64,000 nucleotides of DNA from Chrysopilus asiliformis (GCA_964034945.1 OZ035962.1:89754650-89818649); one strand, 5' to 3'; positions 1 to 12,610 are shown, counted from the first letter of the stretch. The notes: a model not told the origin generated them from the letters alone. Numbers and translations: made by a program.

Positions 1-940
1 ATACTAAATTTTCTTTATAAAAATTCGAATAAATTTTTAAGAGGTTATGGCCATGTGCGTAGGCAGTGGGGCAAGGGTGCAAGGGAGTGCATTTAAATTT
101 TGCGCAAAGTGAATTTAAAAAAATCTATTCAATTGTCGTATTGCCAAAAGAAAGCATATTTTGTGGAGCTCAGATGTGAATTTTTATTCACAAAAATAAC
201 TGATAGATTTTTTCCAAAATCACATCAAAGAAGATAATTACGATTCTGTAATCATAGACGAGTAAAAAGAAATCTTACCCACTGTAATAATCACTAAATT
301 CACACAATAAAATAATGACCGAGTGAAGAAACAACAAATAAAGAAAAAAAAATTGATTTTAGGTAATTTCAGTTTTGCCCCCATTGCTGTTTAAAGCTGA
401 ATTCTTTATTTCAGAAATGATTAATCATGATTTTCTTTAGTCACTCATAAAATGCCAAAAATCATTTCAACAGATTGACCGCGGTTTTAAATTTAAAAAA
501 AAATCATTGCATTATGAATTTACCAGGAAAAGGTAATTTAAAAAGCCAACGCGGCTAGATTAAAACAAGTGCCAGAAGAAAAAGATAAAATATCTATTTG
601 AGGTTGGATTTAGATATTTCAGAAAAAAGACGTCCAATCAACGTTGAGTGCGTTATTAACAGCAGACAAAATTATTGCTTCCATGCTGAGAAAATTTCTT
701 ATTGATTTGATATCAAATGCTCGGATTGCCGCTAAAGAAACATACATTTTTGTTTGTATTTATTTTGATTAAATTGTTTGTGGAAGCTATTATTTTAGTA
801 AAATCGTGAACAAGGCTTTGAAAAAAACACGAAGACCCTTCGTAGCCAGCGTAAAGTTTTTTGTATAAATTTTAGAATGCCAAAAAACCATAAATTACTT
901 AAAAACTTTTGGGAAAAAAAAGTGGTCCTTACAGAACCTT
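1..940. other. AT-rich DNA, nothing recognised
   Basis: No reading frame with plausible codon use, no RNA gene and no clear terminal repeat was seen. The stretch is AT-rich with many A and T homopolymers. It is probably intergenic or intronic. Confidence 0.5.
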
Positions 941-949
941 CCGTTTCGA

Positions 950-1140
950 ATTTTGAAATTCCAACATCGGATTCGTGATCGGCGACCCCAAAAACCCCAT
1001 AATGCCAATTTTTTCGGGGAAAATTATCCTTACAGGACCTTCTGTTTTTGAAAATCTAACATAGCTAAAAACCTGCTCCTGAAAACGCAGATCATTTTGC
1101 AATAAACCGTATTAAAATCGGTCTAGTAGTTCTTGAGTTT
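950..1140 (-). repeat. Interspersed repeat family C, fragment
   Basis: The segment carries, in reverse orientation, the family C signature: a 'CTGAATCCGATTCTGACGT'-like block, a 'GTAAGGATAACGGAAGG'-like block and a 'ggtttttggggtcgc' block. Related copies lie near 9215-9660, 11207-11405, 24940-25205 and 39400-39605. Ends were not defined, so boundaries are approximate. Confidence 0.5.
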
Positions 1141-1169
1141 TTTACAAACACACAAACAAACAAACATCC

Positions 1170-1393
1170 ATTTTTATACCGTTTGTAACGCCGAGATCCC
1201 GTTATCACACACAAAAATTAAGTGTGTTTAGAATGATAAAAATAATTAATTTTTGCATGTCCGTCTGTCTGTCCGTCTGTCTGTCCGTCTGTCTGTCCGT
1301 CTGTCTGTCCGTCTGTCTGTCCGTCTGTCTGTCCGTCTGTCTGTCCGTCTGTCTGTCCGTCTGTCTGTCCGTCTGTCTGTCCGTCCGTCTGTC

Positions 1394-1424
<31 letters not shown>

Positions 1425-1600
1425 CCGTCTGTCTGTACGTCTGTCTGTCCGTCTGTCTGTCCGTCTGTCTGTCCGTCTGTCTGTCCGTCCGTCTGTCCGT
1501 CTGTCTGTCCGTCCGTCCAAGAACAAAAGTTATTTAGGATATCATTCTACATAAAACTCCCATACATCAAAATCCGATTGGAATAAATTTTAAAAAATTT
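1170..1600 (+). repeat. Family B-like element with an expanded GTCTGTCC array
   Basis: The left part ('ataccgtttgtaacgcc', 'gaatgataaaa', 'tttttgcatgtcc') matches the left half of family B copies elsewhere in the window. There the same words precede a short GTCC/GTCT tract. In this copy the tract has grown to about 270 bp. The right flank (after about 1520) is diverged from other family B copies. Confidence 0.6.
1257..1518 (+). repeat. GTCTGTCC octamer array (~33 units)
   Basis: The tract is an almost continuous run of the 8-mer GTCTGTCC with a few 4-bp phase slips (GTCCGTCC). It lacks stop codons on both strands, which creates spurious Ser/Val/Cys/Leu and Thr/Asp/Arg frames. It is one of several arrays in the window with the pattern GTCTGTCN. 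Confidence 0.95.
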
Positions 1601-1724
1601 TATTGGAAAGTTTGACTTCATAGTGGAATTTTGATACACCTGTTCGAATTTTGATACGAATATCACCATACGGGTTTTCAATAATTGCAGATTAGCAATT
1701 ATAGCTTTTGTTATGTTTATATAT

Positions 1725-2160
1725 ATAGATGTGAGATGTCAGATAGAAGTATATTGGATTTAGTATACTGTTTGTAACGCATTGAACCAACCATCGAAGA
1801 CAAAAATAAATTACAGTAGGGTGTTTGGGATGACAAGTGATTTGAATTTCCGCATGTCCATCTGTCTGTCCGTCCGTGAACACCAAAACTTTTGAAAGAA
1901 TTGAGCTAGAGACTTGAAATTTTATATAGTAACGTTTCTCGTAAATGGCCAGGCTAAGTTCTTGAACGGGCAAAATTGGATCATTCTTTCCCCCTTCCCC
2001 CATACAAACCAAACCGTTTTTCACAATTTTCTCGAAAACGGTGAGTCGTATTGAAAAATTTATTTAGGTAAAATGTGTTTAGAATATAATTTTACATAAC
2101 CTATCCAGACTTCCAAATTCAGTTGGACCACCACGTCACGCTAAATCGGGTTTTTTTACC
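1725..2160 (+). repeat. Interspersed repeat family B, near full-length copy
   Basis: The order is a TA-rich left border, 'gtatactgtttgtaacgcat', 'gggatgacaag', 'ccgcatgtcc', a short GTCTGTCCGTCC tract, then 'gaacaccaaaact' and 'gagctagagacttgaaatt'. After these come 'ttctcgaaaacggtgagtc' and a C-rich 'ccctctccac' right part. The same order recurs at 31880-32150 (inverted), 37725-38220, 51940-52535, 53755-54095 (inverted) and 59175-59575. The plan of TA-rich side, core and GTCY tract is that of dipteran mini-me/DINE-1-like non-autonomous elements; assignment to that class is an inference. Confidence 0.75.
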
Positions 2161-5100
2161 CTCTCTCCACCCCCCTCCCCACTCCCCGACCCTCCCACCG
2201 TCCTCCACCCATTTCCTCTCGTCACACCGTGCCACACTTTCGCAGACAACACCTCTAAAATGAGTCACAGCACCAAGAACCCACCTCCTAATTTAAAAAT
2301 AAATGCAAAGCAAAAGTTTTTTCTAAAAAACACTGAAAAATATTGCTTAGAATCACCCTTGAACTAAATCCGAATAACATTCAAAAAGCTTGTGGTTCGC
2401 ATCTCTGTTTACAGAAAACCTATGCCAAATTAGAATATGATTGGATTTTGTAGCGGTTGTTAAAAAAATTTGCACTAAATTGAATAATTCAGGACAAAAT
2501 TTTCATTTGCGGAACACATCTCTGTCATTTTTGGTTTGAAAAATTATCCGCGCTATTCAAATTACAGCCATCAAAATTTAATTTGTTTTTAAATTTTTGC
2601 CCCACCTTTAATAAAATTAATTATCAAATCATTAACGAAACACCAACAACTTTTGTCATTAATGAAGAATTTTGAAATTTCAAAATCCTATCAGCGATAA
2701 CGCAACAATCAATTCAGTGATAACATTTTAAGACATTATTTTAAGACACTTCCCAGAATTTTCAAATTGCAGCAATTCAAGTGTTGTGTAACAACATTAT
2801 AAATTCTAATGATCATTAATGACACAGTCGTTTAGAGCCTTCCTTGAAGTGTTTATACGATCAATAAATAAACCAAAATCCAAGATCAAGTATGCAGGTT
2901 GGCCTGCAATCGTCGAGCCTTTCATAAATCTTCAGGAGTCGAGATTTATCCACTCATACTGGCAACAACATATATTCTCCCTACAGTATCTTCCCTGTAA
3001 GATCTCTACATCCCTTTAAGTCGACAACTAAGTATATGAAAAAAAAACTACACCGAGACTAATATCCAATTATCGCCACACCCTTCTTAACTATAGTTCG
3101 TATATCTCTTAAAGTTAGTCACTGTCCTTCGTCATCGTTTAAAAATAAAACACGCAATGGAGTTGGAAACGGGATCAAACGACTTGGGGGCTCCTTTGCC
3201 TTCCAGTACACCGTGGGGAGCATCTTCTCCATTCGACAATGAACGGTTTTGTAGCAACATTCGAAAACATACATAAAGCCAAACATTAATTTTATGTCCA
3301 TATGAAGACAGATTCCTCGACGTCAGTTTTCTTAAAGACAAGACGTTTATCCTTCCGATTTGTCCCCCCGTAGACGCCATCCGAGATTGCTCCACGGTCG
3401 TAAAAAGGTGATACCAAAGTCCAAATTATTGCAGAGCACCGTTTCGTTTTACACATTTTTCCGCTTTTTCCTCTCGATCGAATGCAAGATTTGCTCCTTT
3501 TGTCATTAGGGTTTTCCATAGTTTGGGAAATGTACGAAAATAGAAGACCACTAAATCAAAATGTCTTGCACCGACTCAGCCGGCAGTATATCGGTTAACA
3601 AAACTATCGTTTCTATTTTCTTTTGGTAGCTTTCAGATGTTGTCAAGCCTGTAAAAGAGCTAGCTACTGCACATGTACCGCACGGAATGAAATTCTAAAA
3701 GGTAAAGTGGTCCTTTATGCCAGAAATACCCTCGTGCAGGTCGACAAGGTGATGATGGGGCGCTAGCTTAATGTTGGCATGCGTCGTTATATTGTCGGCT
3801 TCTCATGTCCAAATTTAATTATGTAATTTGACATGAAATTGTAGGACTATATTTAAAGAGATAGAGAGAGAGATTGATTTTTAGACCGAGAAACTTTTCC
3901 TGACACTTTTATACCTTCGTTCAGAGATGGGTATTTTTAGTGGTTATTTCTCAGGAAGTGGTGAATTTAAAATGAAACTATCGTCTGTCGTGCGCCGGCC
4001 GGCCGATCATTTACCGAATGCGTGTTTAACATCATTTTCCTGCACGCATCCAATATTCACGTCACATCTTATGGCCCGCGAAATGATTTATGGGGTAATT
4101 TTTGACGTTTGATCTGACCAGAAACGATTTTAATGACCGAAACGTTATCAAAATGTTTCTGCGTTGATTGGTCGCCCCAAAACTGATGTTGCAATGACCA
4201 AATTGCATAAATCTCCTTGAAGAATTTGAATTCCAAGCTGTTGGACTGCATGGCACATGCAGCAAAACTGATCGTGTTCACACTTTTAAGGCGAGATCCA
4301 CTTAAAACCTCATCTATATATAGAAAACGAACCAGATAGTTGCTAGCTGCTCAAGTATTATAGAAAAATCTGTATAAAAAAATCAAAAAAGGCGTTCACT
4401 TTCTGCTCGAATTCAAAAATAGTTATAATGAGACAAACGCCTGAGACTGGAGCATTTTTTTGTTCTATTTTCAGTTAGAAGTAAAAGTGATGTTTTCTGG
4501 GGATCATCCGCATCGGGATTTAAAATCTACCAGAAGAATGCATCATTTGGCTAGGAATTTTTCCTATCTTTGCTTTCTTTATAGTTTTCTTAACAATTTT
4601 TTCTGCCGTTGTGAAATAAATTCACTTCAAATCCAATGAGTGTGAATTAAAAATTTTATCAAATTCTGTGGATTTTCCTTACATTTCCCCGTATAGATGG
4701 AAAAATAAAATACAAGTCGATTGAAATGAAATCATTTTAATGGGAATCATTCAGTGATGCATCATTTTGTGATCAGCTCCAATGTTTTGTCTACAGAAAT
4801 CACATTAGAGTCAAACATGAAAATGCCGTGTCGTGTCAATTTGTTACAACGTTTGGAATTTTAATAGGATCACAAAAATTGTTGGGATAGGAGGTGGGAA
4901 TGAGTTTTGAGGAATTAAAAACAATTGTTTGAAGTTGGTATTAAAAAATATTTGAACATTTTATGCATTGTTTTTATATCAAGCGTTCACTTTTTAGTTT
5001 CCTCTAACTATAAAAGCTAGTACCAGGAAGACCGAGCGATGCTCAGCGACCTCAAAATCCTATTTTTGGGGAAAAACTAAATTCACATTATCTTTACAGA

Positions 5101-5220
5101 GTTTTTCCAGAGTTTTAAAATTCCCGACCTAGAAAGCTAGAACTAAAACTGACGCGCGATAACAATATTTCATAGAAATCGGTTGCGTGGTTATTGAGTA
5201 ATCGCTGTCACCGATTTTTG
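2161..5220. other. Unique-looking AT-rich DNA, no supported gene
   Basis: Short frames at 2819-3019, 3119-3519 and 3927-4112 have no recognisable domain. At 3119-3519 all three minus frames are partly open, which argues against any one of them being coding. No RNA gene or clear terminal inverted repeat was seen. A short purine run (gagagagag) lies near 3861. Confidence 0.4.
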
Positions 5221-5236
5221 AAACGTTGTTTTGAGA

Positions 5237-5505
5237 CACCAGGTGAGGGTTATCGAGGGGAGGGAAAAGTCAGGTTTATAGTGGGAAAATCGAAAGCCCC
5301 TTAGTAATACTGTAAAGTTTCATTAAGATCGGACCACCCAATTCGAAGATACCAGGCGAGGGGTATCGAGGGGAGGGAAAAGTCAGGTTTGTAGTGGAAA
5401 AATCGAAAGCACTTAGCCTCCTTAATAATACTGTAAAGTTTCATTAAGATCGGAACACCCAATTCGAAGATAACAGGCGAGGGGTATCGAGGGGAATGTT
5501 CTCAG
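5237..5505 (+). repeat. Tandem repeat, ~112-121 bp unit, about 2.3 copies
   Basis: The word 'aggcgaggggtatcgagggg' or a close variant starts near 5241, 5353 and 5474. Between them 'aaagtcaggttt', 'tactgtaaagtttcattaag' and 'atcggaacacccaattcgaag' recur. The unit resembles transposon-derived sequence rather than a gene. Confidence 0.8.
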
Positions 5506-5706
5506 AGGTGAGACCTATCTAGATCGGTTTTTTGTCCCCGAAAATCCCTAGCCACCAAGTTTCGTGAAAATCGTTAGGCGGGTTTTCGAGATCGTTGTGC
5601 AAACATTCCTGAAAGTATTGACGATGACCGACTAGAGAACGGGCGCAGATAAAAACTCTGATCACTTTAGAATAAAATATGAGGATGTCCATTCACCTGG
5701 ATGTAC

Positions 5707-5915
5707 TGTTTGTCTGTCTGTCGGTATCTCAGCCTATCGGTCTGTCGTGTGTCGTCTGTCTGTCGGTCTGTCGATCTGTCGGTCTGTCGGTCTGTCGGTC
5801 TGTCGGTCTGTCGGTCTGTCGGTCTGTCGGTCTGTCGGTCTGTCGGTCTTTGCGGTCTGTCGGTCTGTCGGTCTGTTGGTCTGTCAGTCTGTCTGTCCAT
5901 CTATCTATCGGTCTG
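5707..5915 (+). repeat. GTCTGTCG octamer array (~22 units)
   Basis: The tract is a run of GTCTGTCG (equivalently GTCGGTCT) with degenerate edges. It is the third-largest octamer array in the left half of the window. It differs from the other arrays only at the eighth base. Confidence 0.9.
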
Positions 5916-5924
5916 CCAAATTTG

Positions 5925-6230
5925 TTTTGTTGAAACTCAACAATTTCTTTTGTTAAATTGATAAAATAATTGTTGGAAAAACAAACATTTGTAAATATAA
6001 TAATTTTTTGTCATTTTGACAAATTCGGCATTATTAATTTGACAATTGTTTTATTGACTTAACAAAAAAATCATTTCTAAGTTAATTTTGGTAAAATAAT
6101 CACTTTTTTGTTGAACAAAGATTACCCTGCAAAAATATTTGTTCCAATTGATATTCTTTTTGTGATTTTAACAAAAATTTGGTTAATTTAACAATAATTT
6201 TATCCATATGACAATTTTTTCTCTGAGTTC
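5925..6230 (+). repeat. Interspersed repeat family E (TTGTTAAATTGACAA-rich)
   Basis: The segment is made of repeated, inverted short words of the type 'aacaattgttttattgac', 'ttttgacaaattcggcatt' and 'tttgttccaattgat'. Two other copies occur at 54215-54540 (inverted) and 56940-57260 with the words in the same order. This suggests a non-autonomous mobile repeat. No coding capacity. Confidence 0.7.
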
Positions 6231-8836
6231 GGATGTACGTATCTTAAATAACTCGAGAACGGTTTCAGCGAGCGACTTGACATTTTTTGTGGATGAGTTT
6301 TACCAAAATCGTAGTACTTTTGGAAGAGTACGGTTAACTATAAAAGGTACGTCCCATGGAATATTTTAAATGCCAAAGTCAAGTACACCTTTAAATAAGG
6401 GTTTCCCTTCCGATGGCTTGAGATGACGTTGTACAAAAAATCACATTCTTATTCTACGACCCTAATTGGATCTAGAAACAAATTTTTTCCACAAAAAAAA
6501 ACCCCGTGCACTGAAGGGTTAAAAACAAATCATGTTCTATGGTCGAAAACTTTCGTATCACTAAAATGTAAGAATTTCAATTTCAGATCACAACTTCATA
6601 CCCCTTTGGGAAAAATGATTTCCAGATAAAAATCTCTCACAGCATAAAAGACGAGCTCATTTTAAATTAAAAATACGCATGACAGGAAAATTACATCTGA
6701 ATTTCAAAAATCACGTAAAAGAACTGTCGCCCTCCACGCTCACGATTTTATGGCGTTCAGCGAAACATAAAAATTTTATTTTTCAATTAAAACGCCAATT
6801 TATGTTCTGTCACCGACCCCCAACAACCAGTGGCTGGTGCCATTATAATTTCATTTGACAAGACAAGAAATACCATATATTTTACACGCCAAGCAGCCAA
6901 AGAGGTATCTCAAGATGGAGATGATATATCACCGCACTTACAAAGAAAATGTGTGTACGCGTTCCACATATCTGAGGGAAAAAAGAGTTTCCCATTAACT
7001 GTTTTGTTCCACGTCGACCCAATTTTACTGACTTTTGAGCCTCAGCGAAGCGCGATAACCTTTTCTTAATGTGGACGCATCTGAGTGGTGCGCAGGTATC
7101 AAAGGTAAAACACGCACCTTCGACTGGGTCGCCGCAGAGTGACGTAGTAGTACCTCGTATTCAATACCACTTCATCGCATATCGAGAATTTGAATCCAAG
7201 ATCTGTTGAATATCGGTGGTAGATCAGCGGAAGGTGTTTAGTCAACCCATTACCCGTACGCAATTAATCGCAGCTTGACCATACCTCCTTCAGAGATTTC
7301 ATTTAACTTCAGCGCGGATCTTTTCGTTTTCTTTTTCAAATCTTTTCTGTTCGCGGTTGCTTTTTAAGATTTTCCTCGAAAATTTCCAATTTCCAATGAC
7401 TTATTACATCGAAGCCACTAAACTTTGGCACAGCCGGCCACAATCTAATCGTCCAGCGTTCCTCAGCAATCATCAGATTAAGATTCTAATTTCGCTTCAC
7501 AGTAATTTGAGTCGTGCAGTTCAACGACTTTAATTTGTTTCAACAACAATTTTCATCGAGAATAGAATAGAATTGGAATAGAAGAAAAAAAAAACGGTTG
7601 GGAAGTAACCACTTTACTTGACGATCAAAAAAATTACAGCAAAAAAAGCGCACGCTAGCAAAAAAGGGGAAAAAAATACCATAAGTAGCTCAGGTGCTAT
7701 CTCCTCTCATATAATATAAGAAGCACCTGAACGGATTGTAAGAATCAACGAGAACTGCACAATGGGCAGAACCGTCAAAAATTTGCAGCGTGTACCATGT
7801 AAGGGATCATTGTTGTTGTTGCTGAGATCAGGAATTGTGAAAAAAAAATTTTTTTTTTTGGATAATCTTCAGGTGTAGAGGACAAGAAATTCTGCGGTTC
7901 TTGTGGTTCGATATGATCGAGTAAAAACTGGTGGGCAACTGAACTAAAGAAAAAGTGTAACAAGATGAATTCCTTACATCAATTTTATGCTTGTTCCCCG
8001 AACTTCTCTGCAGACCGAAATTGGCGCCCAGCATAAAAGTTTACAACTTGAAAGAAAATTCTTCGGAAAAAAATCTTGGAAATATGAAGAAATCGCAAGG
8101 TAGAGTCGAAGAAGTGAGCCAATTCTTCTACCTTCCTGATGGATTCTCGAGGAATCCACTTGCGCCTCTTCGACGCGCAAGAAAATTGACTTCTATATGA
8201 CTTCAGATCGCATATCGTTTCACTTCTGAAGTGAGTTGCAGAGAAATTTCAGGCCAACGACCGAATTTTCTATTTCTGAGTCACTGCACGGGCACGATGA
8301 CAAGTGAAAAACGACAAAAATGTGACGGAAATTTTGAGGAAAATCGAAAACGCTCTACGATTTTGATTTATAAGTTATGCTTTGTAATGTTACATAATAT
8401 CAGGAAATATGGAATTATTTCTTATGCAGATGGGAAAGTTTGCTAATTCTTGTCAAATGTGAAAATGATCTTTACAAAATTTTCCAAAAAAGTTAAACAT
8501 CCTAAAATTTTATGAATTTTGGCTACTCTTATTTATGTTTTAATTAAAAAGGGTCTTATAGGACGCAACTGCTTCTTTTGAGTGGGATGCAGTTTTCATA
8601 GTTGTATTTGGAATCTCTTGGACAAACTTATGTCATTAAGAAAATATCCCATACTGTAACCCCTCACGCTTAAACCCCTTTTCTGCTATCTTTTGAACCG
8701 CTTAAGTTATTTTGTTCGAATTTTCACCATCGATCAAAACAACTCCAGCTTACCAAAACTTTCATCTTGATCCCTGTAGTCCCTTCTTAATTTCTACTTA
8801 ACCTATTGCAACTTTTGCTGCGATTTTTGCAGTAGA
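6231..8836. other. No supported gene
   Basis: Frames at 6423-6629, 6830-7069, 7775-8200 and 8231-8446 have no recognisable domains. Several overlap in opposite strands. Homopolymer A runs are common near 7580-7670. Nothing else was identified. Confidence 0.4.
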
Positions 8837-8838
8837 TA

Positions 8839-9110
8839 CACTCAGAAAAATGTTTAGGTCAACATTTTGTCAGGTTAACTCTGACCTTACAGAGGTTTCT
8901 GTAAGCCAGCTAGCGGTCAGAGTTAACCTATCTAAGGTCAACTCGTGCAGCTCCCAATGCCCTACTTCACCTGCTGGTGGCTTAATTTCAGAATTTCTCC
9001 GACCACAGGTCAACTCAGTTTTACTTGCCCACATGCAGGCGAACGCGCGCCTGTCCGAGGCCAATTACGCCGTATGTAGGTCGTCGAGTTAGCCTCCATT
9101 TTTCTGAGTG
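8839..9110. mobile_element. MITE with CACTCAGAAAAATG ends and TA duplication
   Basis: The left end CACTCAGAAAAATG is matched by the inverted right end CATTTTTCTGAGTG. TA flanks both ends (8837-8838, 9111-9112). Internally it carries inverted 'aggtcaac/gttaacct' words and is more GC-rich than its surroundings. At 272 bp it is too short to encode a transposase. Reading frames inside it, on both strands, are treated as non-coding. Confidence 0.7.
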
Positions 9111-9214
9111 TAAGTCGCATTAGTGCAGAGCTGAAAGTCAAGTAAAATGTCAGACCGAAAACTCACTAAATCGGAACACCTAAAGCCGCTTTTTTAAAAG
9201 CTGTCTGGTAATCT

Positions 9215-9660
9215 CATTTTGACCAAGTCTCGCTCATCCGATTGACTTGAAATTTTGTAAATTTTTGACAATAATACAATATTTTCATACTTCGCTCTTG
9301 TAAGGATAACGAAAGGTGCTGTAATTATAACATAATTATCATTTTCCTCAAATTTTCCGGAACTGGGGATTTTTGGGGTTGTTGAATACGATTTTGACGT
9401 AAAGGAGTCTGAAGGAATAATGGAAGTTCCTGCAAGGATAACGTAAATACAATTTTCCTGAAATTTTCCATAAAAAATCTCAACTGGGGGTTTTGAAATC
9501 GCTAAATTCAATTCTAACGTTAAAAGGTCTGTAAGGATGACGGGAGGTTCTTTTAGGATTACGTGATTATCCTTTTCCTCAAATTTGCCAGAAAAAATCT
9601 CATCTGGAGGTTTCTGGAGTCGCTGAATCCGATTCTGGTGTCAAAAAGTCCGTCAAGTGA
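9215..9660 (+). repeat. Family C with mini-me-like core and ~115-bp internal tandem
   Basis: The block begins with 'catccgattgacttgaaattttg', a core also found at 24940 and 49494. About three tandem ~115-120 bp units follow. Each has 'gtaaggataacg', a 'ttatcctttcctcaaatttt'-like stretch, 'aaaaaatctcaactggggg' and 'cgctgaatccgattctgacgt'. Divergence between units is substantial. Confidence 0.7.
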
Positions 9661-11165
9661 ATTTCTTTAAGTTTCTTTAAGCATTTATTTAAGAACAACA
9701 CTGTCTTTTAGTTATATTTCTTGAGATACAAGACACGGAAATTGTTTTTTTCGGGTAAGTACTAGATTAAGGTTAAAAAGTCCTAGACTATAAATTTGGA
9801 GAGATATAATAAAAAAAAGTCAAATTTAAATATGAACCGAAGTATTAAAAAAATCTGGTTTTTGAATTTGTTTCAAAAACTACCTACTTTGGTTTTGTTT
9901 CGGTTTAAAAAAAACCCGGTTTGCATCTCTGATTTTTGCAAGGGGCTATTTATAAAATACATCACCCTAATCTTCGAGAATTATTGAAAATATTTTAATA
10001 TTATTTGTCGTCATATTTTAATTACTTTTTATTATATTGGACTAATCAAAATTTTAATCAAAACTGTAGACTTTAATACTAAATTAGATAAAAAAAAATT
10101 TTTTTTTTAATTTCTATCGATTTCTAATCTTGAATATTGCGTTGGACTACATATAGGTCCAGTGTAATCTAATTTTGATTAGAATTTAATCCAAGATTTT
10201 TACTCTTTTCACAAATTTTTGATGTAATTTCATACCATCGGCACACTATCGCTGTTTCTTCATTATAAATTCCACTACGTCTTTTAATCGCACTTCAGGA
10301 AGCCTAAATTAAGGCCACTATCGAAAAATCATCAAAAATTATAAAACGTACACATGCGGAACCAAAGAACGGAATTTTAAACATTTCACTTTATCAGCCG
10401 TCGATATTGAAAACAATAAAAATCCAAAAACAGAACGGCTTTATCTACACAAAAATTTTGAAAGGGTAAAAAAACATCTCAGATGATCTGTTCGCCAGCA
10501 ACAAAGATTGGGACGGGGGGAAAATCTTCAAAAAAAAAAAGATCTTTCAGTAGCGAGCTTGGTAACATCTTTAGACAATTTTGAGACAGTTTTATGTTAC
10601 AAGAAAATCAATCGCCCAGAACGAAATTATTTCATTCAGAATTTTTCCTGTCACGATGATTTTTTACACACATTTTACTTTCCATCGGTAATGCTTTGCT
10701 TTTAATCGATGGATAGAGGAAGTTGGTGAGATCACTTCGAATTAAATGAAAGAGGAAATGATATGAGGACCAATTTTGTATAAATACCGTCATCAGATAT
10801 ACAAATATTACCTAATTGATAAAATTCTTATTCTTAAACTATTTTGCAATAAGCAATAAAAGCTTATCGAGCGGAAAATCGGAAAATTCTTTAAAAAAAA
10901 TAATTACTCAACCATTTTAAGAATGAATAAGTTTCGGTGGCTAATTGCGAGATGTTTTATAGGGCATCAAATTTCGGTAAGTATCAATACCAAAATTGGG
11001 AAATTTGTAATCGAGAATAAAAAAATTAGTGTTAAATGAATATCCCTTTTGGGAGTTCAGGGCAATTTCAATAAAATTGCTTTGTCACTACATTATATGT
11101 AAAGATATTTTCAAATCGTTGGAAGCTTATGGTTGCGAAACAATGAACCCTACTCCTAGATGATA
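9661..11165. other. No supported gene; weak family D segment
   Basis: Nothing coding was recognised. Around 9820-9940 there is a run of AACCGAA/TTCGGTTT-like words ending in 'ggtttgcatctctga'. It corresponds in inverted orientation to the family D stretch at 31605-31830. Confidence 0.4.
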
Positions 11166-11167
11166 TT

Positions 11168-11410
11168 TTACCACTTTACGTAGTTCTCGGTTCAATACAA
11201 TATTTTCCACTTTACGTAGTTCTCGGTTCAATACAATATTTTCTTCGCCCTTGTAAGGATGACGGAAAGTCCGCTAGGATCGCCTGATTATCCTTTTCCT
11301 CAAATTTTCCAAGAAAAAATCTTATTTGGGGGTTTTTAAGGTAGCTGAATCCAATTCTGACGTTACGAAGTCTGTAAGGTCTGTAAGGATTCGGAATCAG
11401 CGACGTCAAT
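11168..11410. repeat. Short direct repeat plus family C fragment
   Basis: A ~36-bp sequence beginning 'ccactttacgtagttctcgg' occurs twice in direct orientation (about 11171 and 11208). A family C segment follows ('cttgtaaggatgacggaaag', 'ttatccttttcctcaaattt', 'ctgaatccaattctgacgtt'). Confidence 0.7.
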
Positions 11411-12369
11411 AATTATCCTAAAAACATTGTAAAATCTTTGACAATATAATGGCTATTGTACAGCGTTATTTATCAGAATTATATTTCTATAAATTCTTCA
11501 GAATTTCAATTTTATAAAAAAAAATTAAATCACCATGACTGATTCATAGAAAATCTGGATCCAACCATAGTTTATTATCAACGATGGATAAAAATTTATC
11601 ATACAGACAAATTTAAAATCCATTGTCCCATAATGTTGGCGACAAAATCTGCTAGCACTTAATCACATATTTAAAGATAATTTTATTTCTTATGCGTTCT
11701 GTTTTCTGCCATATAATTTCTTCATATATGCCTTGTAATTTATTTTGTTAGATTGGGTTATATTTTCGCCGCAATTCAATGATGGGGGCCCGGTTTGGTA
11801 CACGACGATATGTACGAACAGAATAAGAACTTTTTTTTTTCAATATTTGCGTCCGCACTGTTCTTTGTTGGGTGATATCTCAACATATCAAATGAGTCAC
11901 CATAAAACTTGGAGACAAGAAAAACTTTAACATAAGTGTAAAACAGCTGCACTCATCGAGGAGATCTTCCATAAGATGAGGAATGATTCTATCGCACTTA
12001 TAGACCATCCATAGAACGAAACTGTATGCCACCAAAATGATACTTTCTTCGTATATTTTTGTACTATTTTAGAGATAAAGACGATGTGGACAAAAACATT
12101 GAAACTATCTTCTGTTGGAAATTATGCTGATGTTGCCCGATAGTCGAGACGAGTTCAAAGGCAAACAAAATAGGATTGAAATGGCATATAAGTGAGTGAC
12201 ACACCAGAAGATGGAAATTTTATGCTAAAAATAAAACTTTTCCAAACCAAATAGCGATTATTACAGTCATGGAGATTTCCCTTACACAACTTTTATGTCC
12301 ATAAAAAATTTGAAAAAAAGTTTTTTTCCTTCCCATTGCAAAAAAAAACTTTTTTTTTCACGCAGAAAA
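11411..12369. other. No supported gene
   Basis: AT-rich sequence. A 61-codon frame at 11745-11930 has no recognisable features. No repeat partner was noticed inside the window. Confidence 0.4.
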
Positions 12370-12610
12370 AATAGTAAATCGAACTATTTTTACTTTCTTC
12401 TACGGAGTATAATAAAGTATTGTATTCATGAAAAATTTCGACCTCTTAATTTTGCCTAAAAAACATTAATATGACTCCAATCGACTCAGGAGTGATCGGG
12501 AAATGTTTTTTAGGCAAAATTAAGAGGTGTTTCAAAAAAACACCTCTTAATTTTGCCTAAAAAACATTTCCCGATCACTCCTGAGTCGATTGGAGTCATA
12601 TTAAAAAAAT
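12370..12610 (+). repeat. Family A element, left part
   Basis: The words 'agtataataaagtattgtattcatgaaaaa', 'acctcttaattttgcctaaaa' and 'actcctgagtcgattggagtcat' recur at 60980-61060 (plus). They also recur, inverted, at 46490-46600 and 60265-60345. In all copies they precede a GTCT-type tract. In this copy the region has been rearranged into a large palindrome. Confidence 0.75.
12468..12602. repeat. Perfect palindrome, 65-bp arms, 5-nt loop
   Basis: Bases 12468-12532 are the reverse complement of 12538-12602 with loop 12533-12537; all positions checked paired. About 25 bp of the right arm ('acctcttaattttgcctaaaaaaca') also occurs in direct orientation just left of the palindrome at about 12440-12465. 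This is the footprint expected from a fold-back or template-switch event during replication. It ends about 10 bp before the giant array. Confidence 0.95.

Noticed and set aside
1218..1586. Ser/Val/Cys/Leu- and Thr/Asp/Gly/Arg-rich frames on both strands
   Set aside because: Artefacts of the GTCTGTCC array; open in several frames on both strands.
3119..3519. Three overlapping minus frames of 60-87 codons
   Set aside because: All three frames of one strand are partly open in the same place and none has a recognisable motif.
5667..5961. Frames rich in Thr/Asp/Arg or Ser/Val/Gly
   Set aside because: Artefacts of the GTCTGTCG array.
8850..9092. 80-codon plus and 64-codon minus frames
   Set aside because: Both lie wholly inside a MITE with TA duplication and inverted ends.
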